DNA from: JAYPWI01 sp038135065
GTDB taxonomy: Bacteria; Actinomycetota; Acidimicrobiia; Acidimicrobiales; Poriferisodalaceae
Reading direction: 5' to 3'
Assembly (NCBI GenBank): GCA_038135065.1
Contig: JAYPWI010000056.1
Coordinates: forward strand, 1-11,333
Length of the DNA: 11,333 bases
Positions 6,211-11,333 of this stretch are shown here, in pieces (positions within the stretch are counted from its first letter, which is position 1; the number at the start of each line of letters is the position of its first letter). A program made the position numbers and the translations under genes. The notes beneath the pieces were generated by a model. It was not told the DNA's origin and searched no databases. It was given only the letters and a program-made list of their open reading frames with translations.

Positions 6211-7020
6211 ATGCAGATCGATCTGGTGGTGAACCCCACCGACCTCGATGGACCGAGCGCCGTCGAAGCGGCCCGAGTAGCCGAGGCTGCAGGGTTCGAC
6301 GGGGTGTGGACCTACGACCACCTGTCCGCCGTGGTGCTCGACGGGGCCAGCATCCTCGAGCCCTGGACGCTGCTTGGGGCCATGGCCGCCGCCACATCGC
6401 GGGTGACCGTCGGGCCCCTGGTGGCCAACGCCACCGTCAGACATCCGGCCTACCTGGCTGCCGCCGCGGCAACCCTCCACGAAGTCAGCGAGGGGCGGGC
6501 CATGCTCGGGCTGGGCGCGGGCGCCGGCCCGGGCTCGTCCTATGCCCGGGAGCTGTCCATGATCGGAGCGCCCAGCCATCCAGCCGCCGAGCGGCGAGCC
6601 ATGGTCATCGAAGCGGTGGACGTCATCAGGCGGGTGTGGTCGGGTACCGCAGACTATGACGGCGCCCACTTCCGACTCGGTGGCGCAACCGGCATCATCG
6701 GGTCAGAGCAGCCGCCCCCCATCATCGTGGGGGCCAACGGCCCGAAGATGAGCGCCCTGGCCGGGCAGGTGGCCGACGGGGTCAACATCCACTGGTTCGA
6801 GCCCGACCTCGAGGGTCTGGTGGCCACCGCTCGGAGCTCGGCCGCAGAACGCCCATTCGTGGTCACCGTCGAGTCGCCCATCACCGATGAATGGATCGAC
6901 CCATCGGGGCCCTTCCGGGCCAGATTGACAGCCCTCGAGGTCGATCGGTTCCTCGTGGCGTGGCGAGGCGAGTACGGCATGGCGGCCATCGAGCGGGCCG
7001 CTCGAATGCTCGGGCGGTGA
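6211..7020 (+). CDS. Short LLM-class oxidoreductase
   Basis: 269 aa from the ATG at 6211, which has GGAG 6 nt upstream; the frame stays open upstream but those residues are not family-like. The protein has the luciferase-like barrel: 'MQIDLVVNPTDLDG' strand 1, 'AEAAGFDGVWTYDH', 'RVTVGPLVANATVRHPAYLA', 'SEGRAMLGLGAGAG' and 'PPPIIVGANGPKMSALAG'. The sequence resembles the methylene-tetrahydromethanopterin-reductase-like branch that uses F420, but cofactor choice cannot be settled by eye. It is shorter than most relatives (about 300 or more residues), with a compact C-terminal part after the cofactor phosphate region. It starts 47 nt after the DUF3293 fusion gene in the same direction, so it is likely in the same transcript. 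Confidence 0.87.
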   Translation: MQIDLVVNPTDLDGPSAVEAARVAEAAGFDGVWTYDHLSAVVLDGASILEPWTLLGAMAAATSRVTVGPLVANATVRHPAYLAAAAATLHEVSEGRAMLGLGAGAGPGSSYARELSMIGAPSHPAAERRAMVIEAVDVIRRVWSGTADYDGAHFRLGGATGIIGSEQPPPIIVGANGPKMSALAGQVADGVNIHWFEPDLEGLVATARSSAAERPFVVTVESPITDEWIDPSGPFRARLTALEVDRFLVAWRGEYGMAAIERAARMLGR

Positions 7021-7021
7021 A

Positions 7022-7037
7022 CGCGGTCCTGACCGCG
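7022..7037. repeat. 7-bp inverted repeat after the LLM gene
   Basis: CGCGGTC and GACCGCG are separated by 2 nt, immediately after the LLM stop and 11 nt before the candidate -10 of the ABM gene. It could be a GC-rich terminator stem without a T run or an operator for a dimeric regulator; the sequence does not decide. Confidence 0.35.
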
Positions 7038-7048
7038 GCTCGGGCTGC

Positions 7049-7054
7049 TACAAC
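7049..7054 (+). promoter_or_regulatory. Possible -10 box of leaderless promoter for ABM gene
   Basis: TACAAC is followed by 6 nt and then the ATG at 7061. It differs from TANNNT at the last base, so it is weaker than the other three, but it has the same spacing and the gene lacks a convincing ribosome binding site. Confidence 0.35.
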
Positions 7055-7060
7055 GCAGGC

Positions 7061-7378
7061 ATGATCATCACCGTCTTCCGGTCGCGGGTCAACGAGGCCA
7101 ATGCTCGGGCTTATGGTCGGCGGGCCGCCGAACTCTCCGAGCTCGCAGCCTCGATGCCGGGCCACATCAGCCACACCACCTTCGTCGCCCCTGACGGGGA
7201 GCGGTGCACCGTCGTCGAGTTCGAGGACGAGGCTTCGCATCGGGCCTGGGCCGAGCACCCGACCCACCGCGCCGCGATGGAGGAAGCGACGTCGGGGGAC
7301 GCGGCTTACTACACCGAGTACGACATCAAGATCGGACCGGTCGAACGTTCCCACTCCTGGTCGGCCGACCAGGCCTGA
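7061..7378 (+). CDS. Antibiotic biosynthesis monooxygenase (ABM) domain protein
   Basis: 105 aa, the usual size of a single-domain ABM (PF03992, dimeric alpha-beta barrel). It opens with the strand 'MIITVFRSRVN', continues with helix 'AYGRRAAELSELAASMPGH', the central strands 'FVAPDGERCTVVEFED', and 'SHRAWAEHPTHRAAM', which is the typical family segment before the last helix, then 'YYTEYDIKIG' as the last strand. The family includes cofactor-free monooxygenases acting on aromatic polyketides and other small molecules, and also proteins with haem-degrading or unknown roles. It lies 40 nt after the second LLM gene and converges with the third, with an 18-nt gap. The start is leaderless-like (see the -10 box at 7049). 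Function beyond the fold is inferred from the family only. Confidence 0.85.
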   Translation: MIITVFRSRVNEANARAYGRRAAELSELAASMPGHISHTTFVAPDGERCTVVEFEDEASHRAWAEHPTHRAAMEEATSGDAAYYTEYDIKIGPVERSHSWSADQA

Positions 7379-7396
7379 ACCGCATCACGCCGGGGA

Positions 7397-8548
7397 TCAA
7401 CGGGCGGCCTGTTCCGCCTCGTGCTTGGCGATCATCTGCTCGGCCGCAGCCATGCGCTTGGCCACGATGCTGTCCTGGTTGGCGGTGACCCACTTCCACG
7501 AGGCCTGGCGGAGCTCGTTGGCCCGATCGAAGTGGGGCATGACGTAGCGGGCGTACAGCTCGTAGGAGCGCTTGGTGGCTGCCCAATCGGCCCAGTTGGT
7601 GGCCAGCACCAGCAAACAGCCGAAGTCGCCCTGCTTGGCGTAGAGGGCATCGATGCGTTCGATCATGTCGTCGGGGGTTCCGACCACGGCGATGTTGTTC
7701 TCGACGATCCAGTCCACGGTGTCCACCCCCGGCGGGACATGGAAGCGCGGCATGTTGTTGTTGAGGTAGTCGACGTACTCCTCGGCCCCGAAGCGGATGT
7801 CGGCGATGGCCTGCTCCCTGGATTCAGCCAGGTGCATGCCGACGACGCAGCGCAGTCCTGAACGGTCCATTTCTCGCCCGTTCGACTCGGCGATGTCACA
7901 GGCCACCTGCCAATTGACGTCGAGGGCGTCGTAGCCGGCCTGGACGCCGGCAGCCACGCAGAGCATCCCCAGGTCGTACTTCCCGGCCAAACGCCCCCCC
8001 GATGGGGTCACTGCGCTGGCCACGCACACCTCGGGGTGGGGTACCGAGTAGGGCTGGAGATGGGTGGTTGCGTCGTGCAGCTCGTACCAGTCGGTGGTTT
8101 CGGTGACCTTCTCCCCCCTGAACAGTCGCAGGATGACGTCCAAGCCCTCCTCGAGGCGATCACGGGTGACCTCGGGTTCGATCCCCATCATCAGGGCATC
8201 CGAAGCCAGCAGGCCAGGTCCGGCGCCGAACATGACCCGTCCCCGCGTCATGTGGTCGAGCTGAATCATCCGGTTCGCCACGTTCAGCGGGTGGTGGTAC
8301 GGCAACGAGATCACGCCCGTACCGAAGCGGATGTATTTGGTGCGCTCGGCGGCGGCAGCGATGAACAGCTCCGGTGAGTCGATGATCTCCATACCGGCCG
8401 AGTGGTGTTCGCCGATCCACGCCTCGTGATATCCGAGGTCGTCGAGCAGCTCCATCAGCTCGAGATCTCGTTGAAGGGCGAGGGTCGGGTTCTCGTTCAC
8501 CGCATGGAACGGGGCCAAGAAAACGCCGTGGCGCAGAGGGATGGTCAT
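7397..8548 (-). CDS. LLM flavin-dependent monooxygenase, limonene-monooxygenase-like
   Basis: 383 aa. 'FLAPFHAVNENPTLALQRDLE' is close to the start of limonene 1,2-monooxygenase (LimB) type enzymes, followed by 'AWIGEHHSAGMEII' with Glu47-His48-His49, 'IRFGTGVISLPYHHP', 'LDHMTRGRVMFGAGPG' and 'LASDALMMGIEP', all in the expected order. Relatives are FMN- and NAD(P)H-dependent two-component monooxygenases that oxidise cyclic terpenes and similar compounds. The similarity is from recalled family patterns, so terpene activity is a suggestion. A long C-terminal helical region of about 60 residues follows 'VVGTPDDMIERI'. The ATG has no ribosome binding site but stands 6 nt after TACATT, so the mRNA is probably leaderless even though it lies only 19 nt after the kinase gene on the same strand. 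It may also be read through from the kinase transcript. Confidence 0.88.
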   Translation of the reverse strand: MTIPLRHGVFLAPFHAVNENPTLALQRDLELMELLDDLGYHEAWIGEHHSAGMEIIDSPELFIAAAAERTKYIRFGTGVISLPYHHPLNVANRMIQLDHMTRGRVMFGAGPGLLASDALMMGIEPEVTRDRLEEGLDVILRLFRGEKVTETTDWYELHDATTHLQPYSVPHPEVCVASAVTPSGGRLAGKYDLGMLCVAAGVQAGYDALDVNWQVACDIAESNGREMDRSGLRCVVGMHLAESREQAIADIRFGAEEYVDYLNNNMPRFHVPPGVDTVDWIVENNIAVVGTPDDMIERIDALYAKQGDFGCLLVLATNWADWAATKRSYELYARYVMPHFDRANELRQASWKWVTANQDSIVAKRMAAAEQMIAKHEAEQAAR

Positions 8549-8554
8549 TCCCGG

Positions 8555-8560
8555 AATGTA
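8555..8560 (-). promoter_or_regulatory. -10 box of leaderless promoter for limonene-monooxygenase-like gene
   Basis: TACATT on the minus strand, then CCGGGA, then the ATG. The TANNNT box is a good match with the same 6-nt spacing found at two other genes. It sits in the 19-nt gap after the histidine kinase stop, so it would give this gene its own transcript inside an apparent operon. Confidence 0.55.
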
Positions 8561-8567
8561 GTGACGG

Positions 8568-9863
8568 TCAGGAGTCGGTGCGCAGCGGAAGGGTCAGCAC
8601 CACGCAACTGCCGACGCCGTTGGGGTTCGACTGCGCCTCCAGTCGGCCGTTGGCGGCCTCTACGACCCGGCGGCTGATGGACAGGCCGAGTCCTGTCGAA
8701 CTGGTGGTTTCTCCTCGCCGGAGCGGTTCCGTTGTGTCGAAGCCCGGCCCCTCGTCCATGACCGAGATGACGATGCTTCGCTGCCCGTGGCCGTCCTCTG
8801 TGACAGCTGCCGTGATGCGATACGGAGTTCCGGGCGGGGTGTGGGTGAAGATGTTGCCGAGGACGTTGTCGAGGGCGTCGCCCAATTCGCCCGCTCGACA
8901 GGCCACGGTGGCCGGTTGATCGGGGATGTCGATGGTCCAGGGGCGCTCGTCGTCGTCGGCCAGGGGTGCCCAGAAGTCAGCCCGATCGGTCAGGATGGCG
9001 ACAGCGTCGCATCGCAGAGGTTCCTCGTTGCTGGTGAGGGGACGGCGGGCAGTGGTGATGAGCTCGGTGACGGCGGCCTCCAGGCGGGCCGCGTGCCCCA
9101 CGATGAGGGGATCACCGAGCGCATCAGCATCGAGGCGGAGGGCGGTGAGCGGGGTGCGTAGGCGGTGCGACAGGTCGGCGATTCGTTCCCGCTCGACTGT
9201 CCGAAGCGCATCGATGCGGCTGGCTAAGTGGTTGAGGGCGCGGGACAGGGTGTCGAGCTCCGTCGTCTGCGAGCCCGGAGCGCGGGCGGTCTCGTCGCCC
9301 CCGGCCAACCGGCGCGCCGTTCCAGCCAGTTGGTGTGCGTCGTGGGTCATGGAGCGAGCCAGTCGGTCCGCGACGACTGCAGAGAGGACGATCAGGCCCA
9401 CCGCGACGCCGGCCAGGGCCAACCATGCCAACAGGACGCCCTCGCCGAGCAGTTCCCGCGGGATCACCGCTCGGATGATCGAGAGGTCGCCTGCTCCAGT
9501 GAACATCGGCACGTAGAGGTTGATGCCCTGACCCGTATCGACCGACAAACGTTGACGGCTGCTGCGGATCACCTCGATGATCTCGCCATCGTCAGCCGGG
9601 GCGCCACCGAGGACCACGTTGTCCGGGGTGATCACGGCCAACCGCCCGTCTGCTCCCGTTGCGGTACCGGCGATGGCTGCCTCGATTGCGAATGGGTCCT
9701 CGGTGACGGCTAGCACCGGGGCCAGGGCGGCAGCATCTTGTTCGGCTGCCGAGAGGGCCCGGTCGCGTGCGATGTTACGAACCAGGCCACCGAGGGGAAC
9801 GGCAAATGCCACCGCCACGAGGGCGGCGGACGCGATGGTGACGAGGAGAACTCGGCGTCTCAC
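8568..9863 (-). CDS. Sensor histidine kinase with extracytoplasmic sensor and HAMP
   Basis: 431 aa, GTG start overlapping the TGA of the response regulator gene by 4 bp (GTGA), so the pair is translationally coupled. Layout: membrane helix 1 about 5-27; extracytoplasmic domain about 30-142; membrane helix 2 about 143-168; HAMP about 165-225; the H-box 'DLSHRLRTPLTALRLD' with phosphoacceptor His233; N-box with Asn333 and Asn337 in 'LDNVLGNIFTHTPPG'; G1 box 'DEGPGF' at 370-375; G2 'STGLGLS' at 389-395. All kinase motifs are intact, so it should be active. The sensor domain is not recognised as a named ligand-binding fold by eye; it may detect an envelope or extracellular signal. This kinase type, with 'ELITTARRPLT' after the H-box, is common in actinobacteria. 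Confidence 0.93.
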   Translation of the reverse strand: MRRRVLLVTIASAALVAVAFAVPLGGLVRNIARDRALSAAEQDAAALAPVLAVTEDPFAIEAAIAGTATGADGRLAVITPDNVVLGGAPADDGEIIEVIRSSRQRLSVDTGQGINLYVPMFTGAGDLSIIRAVIPRELLGEGVLLAWLALAGVAVGLIVLSAVVADRLARSMTHDAHQLAGTARRLAGGDETARAPGSQTTELDTLSRALNHLASRIDALRTVERERIADLSHRLRTPLTALRLDADALGDPLIVGHAARLEAAVTELITTARRPLTSNEEPLRCDAVAILTDRADFWAPLADDDERPWTIDIPDQPATVACRAGELGDALDNVLGNIFTHTPPGTPYRITAAVTEDGHGQRSIVISVMDEGPGFDTTEPLRRGETTSSTGLGLSISRRVVEAANGRLEAQSNPNGVGSCVVLTLPLRTDS

Positions 9864-10549
9864 GGCCCGGTGGGCGGAGCAAGGGCGACACCGACCCCGC
9901 GAACAGTGCGGAGGTAGCGCGGCTGCTGTGCGGTCTCACCGAGTTTGCGCCGGAGCCATGACAGATGAACGTCCACTGTCTTGTCGCTCCCTCCCAGCGG
10001 TTGACGCCAGACCTCGGCCAACAGCTCTTGGCGGGAGACGACAGCGGGGCTGGACTCGGCGAGGTGGCGAAGGAGATCGAACTCGAGGCGGCTGAGCTCG
10101 AGCGGCGATCCATCGAGGAACGCCAGGCGCCGGCTCTGATCGATGAGAAGGCCTCCGACCCTGATGTCCTTGGGCCCGGCTTCTCCTGCGGCACCTCGAC
10201 GGATGACGGCTCGGATGCGGGCTTCGAGCTGGTCGGTCGAGTACGGCTTGACGATGTAGTCGTCTGCCCCAGCATCGAGGAGTCGGACGATCTCGCCTTC
10301 GTCGTCCCGGGCCGTGGCAATGATCACCGGAGTCGTGATCACACCGCGGAGCATGGCGAGCACTTGGCTTCCGTCGAGGTCTGGCAAACCGAGGTCCAAC
10401 ACGATGACGTCGGGTCTGTCATCCAGGGCAGCGGTGAGCGCTGAACTGCCTGTTCCCTCGGCTCGTACTGCGTGTCCAGCTGTGCTCAGCGCGCGCACGA
10501 TGGCCGATCGGATGTGGTGGTCATCTTCCACGATCAGGACACTCGCCAT
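9860..10549 (-). CDS. OmpR/PhoB-family response regulator
   Basis: 229 aa from the ATG at 10549; a TTG two codons earlier (10555) is the alternative. The receiver domain has the acidic pocket 'VEDD', phosphoacceptor Asp52 in 'IVLDLGLPDLDG', Thr79 in 'IIATARDD' and Lys101 in 'IVKPYS' (numbering from this ATG). Residues preceding Thr79 read Ile-Ile-Ala where most relatives have a Leu. The C-terminal winged helix is typical: 'LSRLEFDLLRHLAESSPAVV', 'QELLAEVWRQP', 'KTVDVHLSWLRRKLGE' and the wing 'YLRTVRGVGVAL'. It binds DNA as a phosphorylation-controlled dimer. It lies before the kinase gene and is divergent from the anchored acidic-repeat protein. No ribosome binding site is seen, but TAGCGT stands 6 nt before the ATG, so the mRNA is probably leaderless. 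Confidence 0.94.
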   Translation of the reverse strand: MASVLIVEDDHHIRSAIVRALSTAGHAVRAEGTGSSALTAALDDRPDVIVLDLGLPDLDGSQVLAMLRGVITTPVIIATARDDEGEIVRLLDAGADDYIVKPYSTDQLEARIRAVIRRGAAGEAGPKDIRVGGLLIDQSRRLAFLDGSPLELSRLEFDLLRHLAESSPAVVSRQELLAEVWRQPLGGSDKTVDVHLSWLRRKLGETAQQPRYLRTVRGVGVALAPPTGP

Positions 10550-10555
10550 AGTCAA

Positions 10556-10561
10556 ACGCTA
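10556..10561 (-). promoter_or_regulatory. -10 box of leaderless promoter for regulator/kinase operon
   Basis: TAGCGT on the minus strand, then TTGACT, then the ATG. The hexamer is identical to the one before the LLM gene at 4302. A CCGACA 19 nt further upstream is a poor -35 candidate. Confidence 0.55.
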
Positions 10562-10658
10562 GACAGCCGATTGCCCGGTATGTCGGACTTAGGGTGGATT
10601 TGAGATCTGGTTGTGCACCTGATGGTGGTGTAGCCGCCATCCTTAGGGGGTGACCCGT
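10562..10658. promoter_or_regulatory. Divergent control region between regulator operon and anchored protein gene
   Basis: This noncoding stretch must hold the plus-strand promoter and any operator. A TAGGGT (10590-10595) is a possible plus-strand -10 box. The heptamer CTTAGGG occurs at 10588-10594 and again at 10642-10648, the second copy forming the ribosome binding site of the plus-strand gene. No convincing pair of direct repeats for the regulator is seen. Confidence 0.4.
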
Positions 10659-11333
10659 GTGCTGTCGGCCTCGTTGGGGTGGCTATTCGCCGCCGTCATC
10701 GCAACGTTCGTTGCCTGGCAGGGTGTGGCCGTGGTCGGGTCGCAGATTACGTCGAGCCGTGCGCCGGTGATCGACCAGACCGAAATCGTCGCCCTCGCGA
10801 CGCAGGCCGACGTGCCGGGTGGTGATGTCGTGCCTGGTAGTTCGGCACCGTCGACGAGCGATCAGGAACCGCTGCCAGAGGACGACTTGGCGGCGACCAC
10901 CTCGTCCGCCACGACGTCTGTTGTCGACCCAGACAGTGGCACTGCCGGAACGGCTGGGACGGCCTCGGGGGTCGTTGCGGTCGGACCGACGACGACGCAA
11001 CCCGTGCCGGACAACGTGGGCAGTGTTCCGACCACCACGTTGCAGAGCCCGCAGGGTGAACTGCAGGTCTTCTCGATGGAGGGCGGCCGCGTCTATGTCT
11101 GGTTCTCCGCAGGGTTTGCCGAGTTGCGAACGGCGGTTCCCAACGACGGGTTCACCGTGGACGACGACTCTGGGAGCGGAAGGGTCGACATCGAATTTCG
11201 TTCCGCATCGCACCGTTCGAAGTTCGAAGCCTGGTGGGCCGAGGGTCCCTACCACCGGACCCGCGAAGAGGATCGGGATGCAGGCGACTGGGATTCTGAT
11301 GATCGGGATTCTGATGATCGGGATGCTGATGAT
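10659..11333 (+). CDS. Membrane-anchored extracytoplasmic protein with acidic repeats (partial, runs off right edge)
   Basis: At least 225 aa, incomplete at the right edge. The GTG at 10659 is chosen because AGGGGG (10645-10650) lies 8 nt upstream; a GTG at 10650 is the only alternative since an in-frame TAG stands at 10644. Residues 4-27 form one hydrophobic segment (signal anchor or uncleaved signal peptide), followed by a Thr/Ser/Pro/Asp-rich linker to about 132. Residues 134-205 look like a small beta-rich domain: 'VYVWFSAGFAELRTAVP', 'GFTVDDDSGSGRVDIEFRS', 'HRSKFEAWWAEGP'. It recalls a C-terminal domain of uncharacterised actinobacterial surface proteins, but I do not claim a named family. 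From residue 210 an acidic repeat (Asp-Ser-Asp-Asp-Arg) begins. It lies head-to-head with the two-component operon, so it may be its target or signal partner. Confidence 0.8.
   Translation, partial: MLSASLGWLFAAVIATFVAWQGVAVVGSQITSSRAPVIDQTEIVALATQADVPGGDVVPGSSAPSTSDQEPLPEDDLAATTSSATTSVVDPDSGTAGTAGTASGVVAVGPTTTQPVPDNVGSVPTTTLQSPQGELQVFSMEGGRVYVWFSAGFAELRTAVPNDGFTVDDDSGSGRVDIEFRSASHRSKFEAWWAEGPYHRTREEDRDAGDWDSDDRDSDDRDADD
11290..11333 (+). repeat. 15-bp minisatellite in coding sequence
   Basis: The unit GGGATTCTGATGATC occurs twice in perfect tandem (11290-11304, 11305-11319) and a third copy with one change (T to G) follows at 11320-11333, cut by the window edge. The period of 15 keeps the reading frame and encodes the repeat Asp-Ser-Asp-Asp-Arg. 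Such arrays can vary in copy number between strains. Confidence 0.85.

Noticed and set aside
5240..6397. Minus-strand open frame of 385 codons
   Set aside because: It lies opposite the DUF3293 fusion and the start of the LLM gene. The product is rich in Arg, Pro, Gly and His with no hydrophobic or domain pattern.

Overview
The window is GC-rich (about two thirds G+C) and densely coded. It looks chromosomal and actinobacterial, most likely Acidimicrobiia or a near relative. The reasons are three luciferase-like (LLM) oxidoreductase genes of types common in F420-using actinobacteria, a lipoprotein and an anchored protein with Ser/Thr/Pro-rich linkers, frequent GTG starts, and several genes that start with an ATG exactly 6 nt after a TANNNT-like -10 box with no ribosome binding site (the actinobacterial leaderless pattern). 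The lineage is inferred from these features only. I see no rRNA, tRNA, CRISPR array, insertion sequence or phage gene.

Left part (1-2000): a strong 20-bp hairpin at 59-101 closes a minus-strand cluster. Read in its own direction the cluster runs: double zinc-ribbon/TM2-domain membrane protein (1966-1523), DUF2752 membrane protein (1497-1156), a small candidate gene joined to it by a GTGA stop/start overlap (1159-929), and a lipoprotein with an M23 (LytM-type) peptidase domain (913-113). This is probably one cell-envelope operon.

Middle part (2000-8550): an MFS exporter-like transporter (plus strand) converges on an F420-type LLM oxidoreductase (minus strand). Divergent from that gene is a plus-strand run: amidohydrolase-2 family protein, a membrane protein fused to a DUF3293 domain, a second short LLM oxidoreductase and an ABM-type monooxygenase. 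A third LLM protein, resembling limonene monooxygenase, converges from the minus strand. Together these suggest oxidative or reductive handling of small, possibly terpenoid or cyclic, molecules; the substrate cannot be read from the sequence.

Right part (8568-11333): an OmpR/PhoB-type response regulator and a HAMP-containing sensor histidine kinase overlap by 4 bp on the minus strand. Divergent from them across about 110 bp is a membrane-anchored extracytoplasmic protein with a Thr/Ser/Pro linker, a small beta-type domain and the beginning of a 15-bp minisatellite coding for an acidic Asp-Ser-Asp-Asp-Arg repeat. This gene runs off the right edge. The layout suggests that the kinase/regulator pair controls or senses something connected with the anchored protein.
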